A program made the translations under genes and the position numbers. From assembly GCA_913057145.1 (NCBI GenBank), contig CAJXNJ010000006.1, positions 1 through 64,000 of the forward strand: a stretch of 64,000 nucleotides of DNA, in the 5' to 3' direction. The notes under the pieces are model-generated. The model was given only the letters and a program-made list of their open reading frames with translations, was not told the origin of the DNA and made no database searches. This DNA comes from an uncultured Ectothiorhodospiraceae bacterium. Lineage in GTDB: Bacteria; Pseudomonadota; Gammaproteobacteria; Nitrococcales; Nitrococcaceae. This document shows, piece after piece, positions 55,790 to 64,000 of this stretch. Positions within the stretch are counted from its first letter, which is position 1; every line of letters starts with the position of its first letter.

Positions 55790-57207
55790 TGGCAGTTGCA
55801 GAAGCAGATTTTCGTGCCCGTGCCCGCAAGGCTCTCTCGGATGAGGATCTGCAGAGTGCGCTGGCCAAGGCCAAGGGCGGGTTTGTCGATAAACGCGCCA
55901 ACGCCATTCTCGATCTCCCGGAATTTGAGGCACTGCGCGAGCGCGGCCGACAGATAAAAGATCACACCCTTGCGCATCTTGATACCTATCTCGAGCAGTT
56001 TGAGGGCAATGTCACCCGCCAGGGTGGGCAGGTTCATTACGCGCTGGATGCCGAATCGGCGCGCGAGACCATTCTTGGTATCTGTCGGGATGCCGCTGCA
56101 AAGCAGGTGATCAAGGCCAAGACCATGGCCGGGGAAGAAGTCGGGCTCAACGAGGCGCTGGAAGCGGAGTTCGAGACCGTTGAATCCGATCTTGGGGAAT
56201 ACATTATCCAGCTGGCCAAAGAGCCGCCGAGTCACATCATCGCACCGGCCGTGCACAAAACCCGGGCACAGATTACCGAGCTCTTCGATCATCACCACCA
56301 CCAGAAGTCCGGCGGCCCGCTGCGCGAGACACCCGATCTTGTCGATGAAGCCCGCGGTGTCCTGCGAGAAAAATTCCTTGGCGCCGACATCGGCATCAGC
56401 GGAGCCAACTTTCTGGTCGCCGAAACCGGCACCATCACCCTGGTCACTAACGAAGGCAATGCGGATCTCTCCACGAGTCTGCCGCGGGTTCATATCGCGA
56501 TCGCCGGGGTCGAGAAGCTGGTGCCGAGCATGCGCGAGGTCTCTTCAATGCTGCGCCTGCTTGCCCGCAGCGCGACCGGTCAGCAAATCACCGCCTACAC
56601 CACGTTCATCACCGGGGCGCGCCGGCCGGAAGATCTCGACGGCCCGGAAGAGCTGCATGTAGTGCTGATTGATAATGGCCGCACACGAATGCTCGGTGAT
56701 GAGTTTCGAGAAATGCTGCGCTGCATTCGCTGCGGTGCGTGCATGAACCACTGCCCGGTCTACAGCGCCATTGGTGGACACGCCTATGGCTGGGTCTATC
56801 CCGGGCCGATGGGCGCGGTGCTGACACCGATGTTCCGCGGGCTCGACAGCAGCCAGGATCTACCCAATGCCTGCACACTCAATGGCCGTTGCCAGAGCGT
56901 CTGCCCGGTGAAGATAAGATTGCCTTATCTGATCCGCCGACTGCGCGATCAGTCTTTTGAGCAACAGATCACCGGGCCGTTCGCGCGTTGGGCGATCAGG
57001 ACCTGGGGCTGGCTTGCCCGACGCCCGGCGCTCTATCAGCAGCTGACCGGGTTGATGCGGCCTGCACTGCGTCTCTTCGGCCGCGGTAGCGCGCGACGGG
57101 TACCGCTGGCCGGTGCCTGGACTGCGGGTCGGGATTTCCCGCTGCCAAGCGGCAAAGGGACTTTTCAGCAGCAATGGCGTGAAAAGCGCGGGGAGAAGCG
57201 CACATGA
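55789..57207 (+). CDS. lutB: L-lactate utilisation iron-sulfur protein LutB/YkgF
   Basis: The 472-residue central subunit has a LUD-type domain (~60-290) followed by two 4Fe-4S cluster motifs, CIRCGACMNHCPV near 312 and CTLNGRCQSVCPV near 363. A short C-terminal helical part (~400-472) completes it. The second cluster motif fits the normal family form. The ATG lies in the end of lutA, and the 3' end overlaps lutC by 4 bp. The three proteins are thought to work together at the membrane. Confidence 0.94.
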   Translation: MAVAEADFRARARKALSDEDLQSALAKAKGGFVDKRANAILDLPEFEALRERGRQIKDHTLAHLDTYLEQFEGNVTRQGGQVHYALDAESARETILGICRDAAAKQVIKAKTMAGEEVGLNEALEAEFETVESDLGEYIIQLAKEPPSHIIAPAVHKTRAQITELFDHHHHQKSGGPLRETPDLVDEARGVLREKFLGADIGISGANFLVAETGTITLVTNEGNADLSTSLPRVHIAIAGVEKLVPSMREVSSMLRLLARSATGQQITAYTTFITGARRPEDLDGPEELHVVLIDNGRTRMLGDEFREMLRCIRCGACMNHCPVYSAIGGHAYGWVYPGPMGAVLTPMFRGLDSSQDLPNACTLNGRCQSVCPVKIRLPYLIRRLRDQSFEQQITGPFARWAIRTWGWLARRPALYQQLTGLMRPALRLFGRGSARRVPLAGAWTAGRDFPLPSGKGTFQQQWREKRGEKRT

Positions 57208-57857
57208 GCGAGCAACGCGCAGAGATTCTGCGTCGGGTGCAGCAGGCCCTCGGACGCCAGAAAGCCCCGTCAGTCGACATAGCGGCGGCCGATCTTGAAA
57301 CACGGCTTACCGACAACCTCCCAAGGCCTGAGTGGAACACCGACTCATTGAGCCGGTTTTGTGAGCGCCTCGAGGCCGCGGCCGGCAGCCATGCCCGGGT
57401 GAGCTCGATCAACGAAGTGCCGCGCGCTGTCGGTGACTATCTCGAAAACCTGGAGACGGATGGCCATAAGACCGGTCTCAGCCCACACCCCCGGCTCACC
57501 GAGCTCGACTGGCCAGAGGATCTTGGCATTGATCGGGAGTTCGCCAATGCCAGGACATGGGGAACCGCCATCGCGGTCGGCTACATGGGCATCGCTGAGA
57601 CAGGCTCGGTGGTCATGCCCTCCGGGCCAACTCGCCCCACTACCCTCAATTTCCTGCCGGATCGGCATATCGTCGTGCTCGCGATAGAGGATATTGTCGA
57701 CTACATGGAAAGTGTCTGGGATCGCCTCCTTGCTGAGGGTGAGATGCCTCGGACGGTTAATGTCATCACCGGGCCCTCGCGCACGGCGGATGTCGAGCAG
57801 ACACTTCAGCTGGGCGCACATGGGCCAAGAAGCCTGCATGTGATTCTGGTGGGTTAG
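57204..57857 (+). CDS. lutC: L-lactate utilisation protein LutC/YkgG
   Basis: The 217-residue protein has an N-terminal helical part (~1-60) and a LUD domain (~85-217). The conserved AETGSVVMPSG near residue 131-141, LPDRHIVVL and the C-terminal [14 protein letters not shown] are visible. It belongs to the same operon as lutA and lutB by overlapping stop/start. The end overlaps the convergent mazG by 4 bp, leaving no room for a terminator. Confidence 0.93.
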   Translation: MSEQRAEILRRVQQALGRQKAPSVDIAAADLETRLTDNLPRPEWNTDSLSRFCERLEAAAGSHARVSSINEVPRAVGDYLENLETDGHKTGLSPHPRLTELDWPEDLGIDREFANARTWGTAIAVGYMGIAETGSVVMPSGPTRPTTLNFLPDRHIVVLAIEDIVDYMESVWDRLLAEGEMPRTVNVITGPSRTADVEQTLQLGAHGPRSLHVILVG

Positions 57858-58672
57858 CCGGCTTTCTCCGCTGACTTCGCTTTCTGGTAAGCAGCCTCAA
57901 GGCGGTCAAAGCCAGCTTCCTTGAGCTCGATACCGTCTTCTCTGAGCAGTTGCTCAAGGGCCCTGAAACGACGCTCAAACTTCGCATTACCCGCTCGGAG
58001 GGCCTGTTCCGGGTCCACATCGAGCCGCCTTGCCAGATTGACGCAGGCAAGGAGAACATCGCCCATTTCTTCGGCGATATGCGCTTTATCGGCAGGATCC
58101 GCTTCCATCGCCTCCTGCAGCTCCGAGAGCTCTTCATTGACCTTTGCCAGCACCAGGCTGGGATCCGGCCAGTCGAAACCAACCCGGGCTGCCCGTGACT
58201 GGAGTTTTCGACTGCGGGTCAGCGCCGGCAGAGCCAGCGGAACATCATCCAGTGCACTGGCCGTGGCGCCTGACTCATCGCGTCGGTGACTGCGCTCTTC
58301 GGCCTTGATGGCCTCCCAGGTCTCGCGCTGACTTACCGCCGAGGTCTCACGACGATCGGCAAACACATGGGGATGACGGCGGATGATTTTCTCGAGCACG
58401 GCCTGTGCGATGGATTGAAAATCGAAACTCCCCTCCTCCTGTCCGAGCTGCGCATAGAAAACGACCTGAAAGAGCAGATCGCCCAGCTCGTCGCGCATGT
58501 CTTCGCGATCGCCACGCTCTATGGCATCCGCCACCTCGTAGGCTTCTTCAAGGGTGTGCGGGACGATGCTGCGGAAATCCTGCTCGCAATCCCACGGACA
58601 ACCGTGCTGCGGGTCACGCAATTGCGCCATGACCGCCAGGAGCCTTGTCAGTGGATCCTCCGCCCCGCTCAT
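57854..58672 (-). CDS. mazG: Nucleoside triphosphate pyrophosphohydrolase
   Basis: MazG hydrolyses NTPs and dNTPs to monophosphates. It is 272 residues with two MazG domains, typical of the full-length enzyme. The first has CPWDCEQDF near 24-32 and [10 protein letters not shown] near 37-46, then [11 protein letters not shown] near 61-71 with the metal-binding Glu/Asp set. The second has EELSELQEA near 185 and [15 protein letters not shown] near 200-215. The start overlaps the stop of the GST gene by 4 bp. Confidence 0.95.
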   Translation of the reverse strand: MSGAEDPLTRLLAVMAQLRDPQHGCPWDCEQDFRSIVPHTLEEAYEVADAIERGDREDMRDELGDLLFQVVFYAQLGQEEGSFDFQSIAQAVLEKIIRRHPHVFADRRETSAVSQRETWEAIKAEERSHRRDESGATASALDDVPLALPALTRSRKLQSRAARVGFDWPDPSLVLAKVNEELSELQEAMEADPADKAHIAEEMGDVLLACVNLARRLDVDPEQALRAGNAKFERRFRALEQLLREDGIELKEAGFDRLEAAYQKAKSAEKAG

Positions 58673-59361
58673 CGTCTCTGGTACTGACTGGCGCCGAACA
58701 GCTGCTCTCGAGCCTGCTCATCGAGCTGCGGGGGCCGTGCATCGGCCAATACTTGAACACCACGCTCAACCGCCGGCCGCGCGGCAATGGCCTCGAACCA
58801 GCGCTGAAGGTTGGGATAATCCTCCAGGCGCTGCCCCTGGTTCTCATAGGGTCTTATCCATGGGAAGCATGCAATATCGGCAATGCTGTAACTGCCGCCG
58901 GCAAGCCATTCCCGGCCTTCCAGGCGCCGGTCCAGCACGCCATAGAGTCGGGCTGCCTCGTTGGTGTAGCGATTGACCGCATAATCAATCGTCTCCGGTG
59001 CGTACTGCCGGAAGTGATGCGCCTGGCCAAGCATCGGGCCAAGCCCGCCCATTTGGAACATCAGCCATTCAAGCACCTCGTAGCGCGCACGGGGCGCCTG
59101 CGGCATCAATTGCCCGGTTTTCTCGGCCAGATAGAGCAGAATCGCGCCGGATTCAAACAAAGAGATGGGCTCACCATCCGGGCCATCATGATCGACGATG
59201 GCAGGAATCTTGTTATTCGGGCTGATGCGCAGGAATTCTTCGGCAAACTGATCGCCCTGCCCGATGTGAATCGGGTGGACGCGGTATTCAAGGGCCAGCT
59301 CCTCAAGGGCAATATGGACTTTGTGACCATTGGGTGTCGGCCAGGTATAAACGTCGATCAT
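58669..59361 (-). CDS. Glutathione S-transferase family protein (YfcG/YghU-like)
   Basis: The 230-residue protein has a thioredoxin-fold N-terminal domain and a helical C-terminal domain. The start [21 protein letters not shown]-like stretch resembles E. coli YfcG. TPNGHK sits where these proteins have their glutathione-binding Thr/Asn, and [11 protein letters not shown] near 68-78 is the usual glutathione contact. From 59361 the product has the family length; a longer open frame upstream is control DNA of ispG. A disulfide-bond reductase activity is plausible from YfcG, not shown. Confidence 0.9.
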   Translation of the reverse strand: MIDVYTWPTPNGHKVHIALEELALEYRVHPIHIGQGDQFAEEFLRISPNNKIPAIVDHDGPDGEPISLFESGAILLYLAEKTGQLMPQAPRARYEVLEWLMFQMGGLGPMLGQAHHFRQYAPETIDYAVNRYTNEAARLYGVLDRRLEGREWLAGGSYSIADIACFPWIRPYENQGQRLEDYPNLQRWFEAIAARPAVERGVQVLADARPPQLDEQAREQLFGASQYQRR

Positions 59362-59388
59362 CGAGCCTCCATCATTTATCATTGCGCT

Positions 59389-60621
59389 ATGAACGATATT
59401 CCCGGTTACAAACGCCGCTCCAGTGTGCCTGTGTCCGTCGGCCACGTCACGGTCGGTGGGGATGCGCCCATCGTTGTGCAATCGATGACCAACACCGACA
59501 CGGTGGATGAAGTGCGCACCGCCATTCAGGTCGCAGAGCTTGCCAAGGCGGGCTCGGAACTAGTCCGTATTACCGTCAATAACGAGGAAGCGGCCAGAGC
59601 CGTTCCCAACATCCGGCAACGCCTGGATGACATGGGCGTCGATGTTCCTTTGATCGGGGACTTTCACTTCAACGGCCATCGTCTCCTCCGCGCGGTCCCC
59701 GAATGTGGCAAGGCACTTGCCAAACTGCGGATCAACCCGGGCAACGTTGGCAAAGGCAGCCGCCGCGACCCGCAGTTCGCCGAGGTAATCGAAATTGCCC
59801 GTGATCTCGACAAGCCGATTCGCATCGGCGTGAACTGGGGCAGTCTCGATCAGGACCTGCTCGCGCAGCTGATGGACGAAAACGGCCGTCGCGAAGCACC
59901 CAAGTCGCCCGAAGCCGTCATGCGGGATGCCGTGGTGATCTCTTCATTAGAGAGCGCAGAGCGGGCCGAGGCGCTGGGGCTTGGCCATGACCGGATCATC
60001 ATCTCCTGTAAAACCAGCAAGGTGCAGGATCTCATCAGCGTGTATCAGGATCTGGCGGCGCGTTGCGACTACCCGCTGCATCTGGGGCTGACCGAGGCCG
60101 GCATGGGCTCCAAGGGCATCGTGGCTTCTACCGCCGGGCTTGCGGTACTGCTGCAACAGGGTATCGGCGATACCATCCGTATCTCCCTCACCCCCGAGCC
60201 GGGCGGCGATCGAACCCAGGAGGTCATCGTGGCGCAGGAAATCCTGCAGACCATGGGGCTTCGCAATTTCACCCCGCTGGTGGCGGCCTGTCCCGGCTGT
60301 GGGCGGACGACCAGCACCTTCTTCCAGGAACTCGCCGATGAGATCCAGGCGCATGTGCGGGAGCGCATGCCGCAGTGGCGTGAACAATACCCCGGCGTTG
60401 AGTCCATGAACCTCGCCGTGATGGGCTGTGTGGTCAACGGCCCGGGTGAGAGCCGCATGGCGGATATCGGCATCAGCCTGCCTGGTACGGGTGAAAAGCC
60501 GGTGGCGCCGGTCTACGAGGATGGTGAAAAGACCGTGACGCTCAAAGGCGAGCGGATCGCCGAAGACTTCAAGGAAATTGTCGAGCGCTATGTCGAGCGG
60601 CGCTACGGACAGAGCGCATAG
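59389..60621 (+). CDS. ispG: 4-hydroxy-3-methylbut-2-en-1-yl diphosphate synthase (flavodoxin/ferredoxin)
   Basis: IspG makes HMBPP in the MEP isoprenoid pathway. The start [10 protein letters not shown] at 59389 is chosen because the open frame upstream is antisense to the GST gene. In 410 residues, the TIM-barrel part shows [10 protein letters not shown] near 31-40 and the iron-sulfur domain shows ACPGCGRTT near 300 and GCVVNGPGE near 345. These Cys residues bind the 4Fe-4S cluster. It is divergent from the GST gene and convergent with fdxA, a ferredoxin gene 6 bp away. Confidence 0.97.
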   Translation: MNDIPGYKRRSSVPVSVGHVTVGGDAPIVVQSMTNTDTVDEVRTAIQVAELAKAGSELVRITVNNEEAARAVPNIRQRLDDMGVDVPLIGDFHFNGHRLLRAVPECGKALAKLRINPGNVGKGSRRDPQFAEVIEIARDLDKPIRIGVNWGSLDQDLLAQLMDENGRREAPKSPEAVMRDAVVISSLESAERAEALGLGHDRIIISCKTSKVQDLISVYQDLAARCDYPLHLGLTEAGMGSKGIVASTAGLAVLLQQGIGDTIRISLTPEPGGDRTQEVIVAQEILQTMGLRNFTPLVAACPGCGRTTSTFFQELADEIQAHVRERMPQWREQYPGVESMNLAVMGCVVNGPGESRMADIGISLPGTGEKPVAPVYEDGEKTVTLKGERIAEDFKEIVERYVERRYGQSA

Positions 60622-60627
60622 ACCACT

Positions 60628-60951
60628 CTATTCCTTAAGAAATGCGCGTTTACCCGGCGTATTCTCCCATTGCTCGGCATCTGCAGGCGGCGACTCACGG
60701 CGTTTTATCACCGGCCATTGTTCGGCCAGTCTGGCGTTCAGGGCAATGAAATCCTGCTGATCGGCGGGGACCTCGTCGTCCGGGTAGATGGCATCGACCG
60801 GGCACTCCGGGACACAGACCGCGCAGTCGATGCATTCAATCGGGTCGATCACCAGAAAATTCGGTCCGCCATGAAAGCAGTCCACCGGACAGACTTCCAC
60901 GCAATCGGTATAACGGCAGCGAATGCAGGGCTCGGTGACGACGTAGGTCAT
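60628..60951 (-). CDS. fdxA: 7Fe-type ferredoxin FdxA
   Basis: This electron-carrier protein of 107 residues has two clusters. The motif [17 protein letters not shown] near residues 9-25 and [13 protein letters not shown] near 40-52 match the [3Fe-4S][4Fe-4S] ferredoxins. The C-terminal ~40 residues are the usual FdxA tail. It lies convergent with ispG, an enzyme that needs reduced ferredoxin or flavodoxin, but co-regulation is not seen. The start overlaps the upstream Rrf2-type regulator gene by 4 bp. Confidence 0.95.
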   Translation of the reverse strand: MTYVVTEPCIRCRYTDCVEVCPVDCFHGGPNFLVIDPIECIDCAVCVPECPVDAIYPDDEVPADQQDFIALNARLAEQWPVIKRRESPPADAEQWENTPGKRAFLKE

Positions 60952-61433
60952 GCCGGTGAATTCATTCCGGGAGGCTGAGTCCGTGTTGCCAGCGCACCAC
61001 AGACATCACAGCGCCATTGACTGCCGGCGTATTGCCGCTCAAGCGCGGCACGAATCTCCGGACGCGCCGCAAAATCCGCGATGGTGATGCCGGATAGGAA
61101 TGCCTCGATACGCGAGGAGAGATCCCGCCATACGGCCTGATCAAGCTCGGAGCTGCTGCGCTGACGGCTGCCGTCACTGTCCATCAGCGTGATGACCTCA
61201 GCAATCGAAATTGACTCGGCTGCCCGACCCAGGCGGTAGCCGCCACCCGGGCCCGGGGTGCCACGCACCAGACCGGCCCGACGCAGCTTCCAGAAGATCT
61301 GATCGACGTAGGACATTGATATGTTCTGGCAGACGGAGATTTCCGCCAGTGGCACAGCACCGGCCTGATTATGAATGGCGAGATGCATCAGGGCGCTCAC
61401 CGCGTATCGACTTTTCGTTGATAGACGAATCAT
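60948..61433 (-). CDS. Rrf2-family (IscR-like) transcriptional regulator lacking the Fe-S cysteines
   Basis: The 161-residue protein has the winged helix N-terminus [19 protein letters not shown] and the wing [10 protein letters not shown] near 61-70. It also keeps the later VWRDLSSRI stretch of IscR near 101-109, so it is IscR-like throughout. The three cysteines that hold the 2Fe-2S cluster in E. coli IscR (92, 98, 104) are missing: the region between residues 80 and 101 has none. Instead there are Cys35 and a CxxC pair (132, 135) close to the C-terminus. The start is ATG 61433. It overlaps fdxA and is 7 bp after thiD, with no isc genes around. Confidence 0.9.
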   Translation of the reverse strand: MIRLSTKSRYAVSALMHLAIHNQAGAVPLAEISVCQNISMSYVDQIFWKLRRAGLVRGTPGPGGGYRLGRAAESISIAEVITLMDSDGSRQRSSSELDQAVWRDLSSRIEAFLSGITIADFAARPEIRAALERQYAGSQWRCDVCGALATRTQPPGMNSPA

Positions 61434-61440
61434 GCGTCTA

Positions 61441-62253
61441 TTATGACAAACCAAAGGGCATTATCGTGTGGCCATGATTCACCGGCCCGTGCCCGTGCCC
61501 CAGAGGCACGGCGCTCGCCAGCGCCGCCTGCAGGTAAGCCCGTCCCCGTCTGACCGCTGTCTCCAGATCGAGCCCGCGGCCAATGCCCTCTGCCACCGCC
61601 GAGGCAAGCGTGCATCCCGTGCCATGATCCGAGGTCGTCTCAATGCGCTCGTGTCTGAAGACCAAAGGGCCAGTGGCCGTTGCAAGAACATCCACGAGCT
61701 CGGCTTGATCCTGAATATGCCCACCCTTTAGCAAGACGGCCTGACAACCAAGGCTCAACAAGTCCTCAGCGGCGGCCTGCATGGACTCGACATCAGGGAT
61801 TGCGCGCCCAAGCAGCACCTCTGCCTCGGGCAGATTCGGAGTAATCAGGCTCGCCCTCGCGATCAGTGTCTCGCGCAGGTGCTGCACGGCCTGCTCCGAG
61901 ACCAGTCGATCACCGCTCTGGGCAACCATGACCGGATCCACAACCAGAGGAATATTGCGAGCGGATGACTCGATCGTCTCCACAACCGCATCGATAACGG
62001 CGGTGTCGTGCAACATGCCGGTTTTAAGGCAATCAACGCCGAGATCATCCAGCACCGAGCGCATCTGCGCTTTGATGAATGCCGGTGAGACGGGCTCTAC
62101 ACCCTGCACACCGAGCGTATTCTGGGCTGTAAGCGCGGTTATTGCGGTCATCGCATAGCCACCGAGGGCGGTAACCGTTTTGATATCGGCCTGGATACCG
62201 GCACCGCCGCCGGAATCCGAGCCGGCAATGATCAATATTCGTGCGGGGGTCAT
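61441..62253 (-). CDS. thiD: Bifunctional hydroxymethylpyrimidine / phosphomethylpyrimidine kinase
   Basis: ThiD phosphorylates the pyrimidine precursor of thiamine twice. The 270-residue ribokinase-fold protein has IAGSDSGGGAGIQADIKT near 10-27, VVDPVMVAQSGD near 104-115 and the final GTGCTLASAVA near 213-223 with the anion-hole Gly and catalytic Cys/Thr. It starts within the stop of the acyl-CoA synthetase gene (4-bp overlap) and ends 7 bp before the IscR-like gene. Confidence 0.95.
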   Translation of the reverse strand: MTPARILIIAGSDSGGGAGIQADIKTVTALGGYAMTAITALTAQNTLGVQGVEPVSPAFIKAQMRSVLDDLGVDCLKTGMLHDTAVIDAVVETIESSARNIPLVVDPVMVAQSGDRLVSEQAVQHLRETLIARASLITPNLPEAEVLLGRAIPDVESMQAAAEDLLSLGCQAVLLKGGHIQDQAELVDVLATATGPLVFRHERIETTSDHGTGCTLASAVAEGIGRGLDLETAVRRGRAYLQAALASAVPLGHGHGPVNHGHTIMPFGLS

Positions 62254-63815
62254 GAACCCTCTCCCTGCTGAGTCTGCAAAAAATGGCGCCTTGCGGCCTG
62301 ACGGTCGAGCTTGCCGGCCCCGGTCAGCGGCAGGGCCTCAACCACAACCAACGCCTTTGGCTGCTTGAAACGCGCCAGGCGGGGCGCAAGCCATTCCATG
62401 ATCCCGGCTTCGTCGCCCGGCGATGGCCCCTGGAGCCAGACTACCGGACGCTCGCCCCATTTTTCATCGGGAATACCGAAAGCCAATGCTGCCTGAACGC
62501 CAGGATGCGCACCAAGCACGGCCTCAAGCTCCTCGGCGGCGATGTTCTCACCACCGCTGACAATCACATGGTCCAGTCGCCCGATGATACGGACCTTGCC
62601 GTCATGCCCCTCGCAGGCGAGATCACCGCTGCGGATCCATCCATCCGCCGTCTGCCGGGCCTGTGTCCGCTCAGGGTCACCCAGATAGCCGGCAAAACTG
62701 TGCGGGCTTCGCAGCTGAAGCTCACCGACTTCTCCTGGCGCTAAGGGCTCAAGGCGATCAGGATCAACAATGCGATAGTCACAATGAAAAAACGCCTGGC
62801 CGACCGAATCACTGTCCGCCCGCAGCTCAGCCCGGGTCTTGCCATCGCGTGCATGGATAAAATTGGATGGCCCCGCCTCGGTAAGCCCATAGGCCTGACT
62901 CACCGCGATACCTCGGTCGAAAAACGGAGCCATCGCCTGTTCACTGCAGGGCGCCCCCGCTGTCGTAATACCCTCGAGTGATGCGAGCGATACTTCATCG
63001 AATACCGGTGATGCGCTCATTGCTCTTAGCATCGCTTCAACCGCACCGAAGTGATTGACGGCATACTGCTCAATCTGTCGCAGACTGTCGGTCGCATCGA
63101 AGCGATGCGGCATCACCAGACAGCCACCGGCGTAGAGGATCGGCAAAGCGGTGTTCCAACCGCCGATGTGAAAAAGTGGAAACAACAAAAGCTCTCGGCG
63201 GCGGCCAAGCCCGTCAACGGCGGCCACCAGCAGTTCAATGGCATTCCAATGCATCTGCTCGTGGTTGATTCGGCAGATTTTCGGCAGGCCCGTACTGCCT
63301 CCGGTATGAATGTATAAAAAGGGATCCTGCATGGAGCGGGCTTTTTGAATCGGCCGGGCCGTTGTCGTTTCCACATCACGCGCATAGGTCGAGTCACAGC
63401 TGCCGAAATCAAGCCTTGGGAGCCCCGGCGCAGACCCGGTGAGCGAGTCAACAAACTCCCGCAGCGAATCATCAAACAGGATCGCTTTCGGCTGCAGGCG
63501 ATCAATCAACAGACTCGCCTCCGCGCTCGAGAGACGATGACTGATGGGAGCAAGGACAATCCCCGTCTTACCGCAGGCCAATCCGGCATCGAGCGCTTCA
63601 AGGCGGTTTTCACTGATCAGGACCACCACATCACCCGCGGTGAGGCCAAGATGCTGCTGCAACCAGTGCCCGAGCCGACAGGCGCGCTCATCGAGCTCCC
63701 GGTAGCTGAGTTTGCGATCCGTCGCCGGCTCAATCACAGCCAGCCGATCCGGTGTCAGACGACAGCGCTGGCCCGACCAGTCTCCAACCCAGTACATTGG
63801 CGTGGTGTTCATCAT
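62250..63815 (-). CDS. AMP-binding acyl-CoA synthetase / ligase family protein
   Basis: This ANL-superfamily enzyme activates a carboxylate with ATP to an acyl-AMP. The 521-residue protein shows the P-loop IHTGGSTGLPK near 169-179, AYGLTEAGPSN near 308-318, the hinge GWIRSGDLACEG near 386-397 and the final Lys in TGAGKLDRQ near 501. These are all the usual motifs of fatty-acyl and aryl-CoA ligases. The substrate is not predictable from sequence; MenE-like genes also have this form but no other men genes are near. It opens the unit acyl-CoA synthetase-thiD-regulator-fdxA. Confidence 0.9.
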   Translation of the reverse strand: MMNTTPMYWVGDWSGQRCRLTPDRLAVIEPATDRKLSYRELDERACRLGHWLQQHLGLTAGDVVVLISENRLEALDAGLACGKTGIVLAPISHRLSSAEASLLIDRLQPKAILFDDSLREFVDSLTGSAPGLPRLDFGSCDSTYARDVETTTARPIQKARSMQDPFLYIHTGGSTGLPKICRINHEQMHWNAIELLVAAVDGLGRRRELLLFPLFHIGGWNTALPILYAGGCLVMPHRFDATDSLRQIEQYAVNHFGAVEAMLRAMSASPVFDEVSLASLEGITTAGAPCSEQAMAPFFDRGIAVSQAYGLTEAGPSNFIHARDGKTRAELRADSDSVGQAFFHCDYRIVDPDRLEPLAPGEVGELQLRSPHSFAGYLGDPERTQARQTADGWIRSGDLACEGHDGKVRIIGRLDHVIVSGGENIAAEELEAVLGAHPGVQAALAFGIPDEKWGERPVVWLQGPSPGDEAGIMEWLAPRLARFKQPKALVVVEALPLTGAGKLDRQAARRHFLQTQQGEGS

Positions 63816-63842
63816 CGCGCCCTATTCCCGCAAAATAGCCCC

Positions 63843-64000
63843 ATGCTAAACAACAGTCTCGTTGATATCGGCGTGAATCTCACGCACAACCAGTTCCGGG
63901 AGGACCGCAGCGAGGTAATCGCTCGGGCCAGTCAGGCCGGTGTGACAGCGATGGTACTCACCGGGGTCAGTCTCAGCGAATCCGAAGCCGCGGCCCGCCT
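63843..64000 (+). CDS. tatD: TatD-family deoxyribonuclease (5' part, runs off window)
   Basis: The first 52 residues are visible, starting MLNNSLVDIGVNLTHNQF. IGVNLTHNQF is the true TatD N-terminus (E. coli has IGVNLTSSQF), where the usual HxH of paralogues is replaced by N-x-T/H forms. The frame stays open to the window edge. It is distinct from the ycfH-type gene at 22401, so two TatD-family genes are present. It is divergent from the acyl-CoA synthetase with 27 bp between starts. Confidence 0.85.
   Translation, partial: MLNNSLVDIGVNLTHNQFREDRSEVIARASQAGVTAMVLTGVSLSESEAAAR

Noticed and set aside
58645-59388. Long open frame fused in frame ahead of ispG (would give a 658-residue protein)
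   Set aside because: It runs antisense through the GST gene on the other strand. The IspG N-terminus starts at 59389, and the upstream residues resemble no domain.

Overview
The window looks like a chromosomal segment of a gammaproteobacterium. The block tatD-holB-tmk-mltG-pabC-fabF-acpP-fabG-fabD-fabH-plsX-rpmF-yceD, followed by maf, rluC and rne, has the order known from Escherichia coli. The kdsB-lpxK-msbA-exbD-exbB-comEC and lolD-lolC-mfd-csiV stretches match the arrangement known in Pseudomonas-type genomes. Base composition is GC-rich (estimated by eye at about 60%). Genes are packed very tightly, with many 1-4 bp start/stop overlaps and convergent genes that share their last bases. Together this suggests a streamlined aquatic gammaproteobacterium, possibly a halophilic relative of Ectothiorhodospiraceae such as Spiribacter. 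That placement is inference; no rRNA is present to test it. No tRNA, rRNA, IS element, prophage or CRISPR array was seen.

Region 1-10.65 kb (+ strand) is the accessory part. It holds the 3' end of a giant VCBS/RTX adhesin and a complete type I secretion apparatus: a TolC-like outer membrane protein with a long proline/glutamate-rich extension, a LapB-type ABC exporter and an HlyD-type adaptor. After these come a small unrecognised charged protein, a secreted trypsin-like protease and a lipoprotein built of roughly 100-residue adhesin-like repeats. A rho-independent terminator closes the locus. I infer that these genes make, export and possibly process or anchor one surface adhesin.

Region 10.65-22.4 kb is a mixed housekeeping stretch: prfC, pncA, a Deg-family periplasmic protease, a class I fructose-bisphosphate aldolase, a DUF3422 membrane protein, a rhomboid protease, dusB, a 2-hydroxyacid dehydrogenase with an SDR enzyme, a phosphoribosyltransferase and a TraB-family membrane protein. 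The 327-bp gap between dusB and the dehydrogenase is AT-rich and contains DnaA-box-like sequences.

Region 22.4-33.5 kb is the fatty-acid and phospholipid synthesis cluster, with DNA replication and cell-wall genes on the minus strand and maf diverging at the end. Region 33.5-38.1 kb holds a signal-peptide-peptidase-like S49 protease, rluC and the divergent rne with a long 5' leader. Region 38.1-47.1 kb (minus strand) is an envelope cluster: kdsB and lpxK (lipopolysaccharide), msbA, exbD/exbB, comEC, lolD and a single LolC/E-type permease. Region 47.1-54.9 kb carries mfd-csiV, a purine phosphoribosyltransferase, nagZ with a YkuD-type L,D-transpeptidase, gpmA-moaC and a pterin dehydratase. Region 55-57.9 kb is a lutABC lactate-oxidation operon. 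Region 57.9-64 kb holds mazG and a GST, ispG, and a four-gene minus-strand unit: acyl-CoA synthetase, thiD, an IscR-like Rrf2 regulator and a 7Fe-type ferredoxin. The regulator lacks the usual Fe-S cysteines. The start of a second tatD runs off the right edge.
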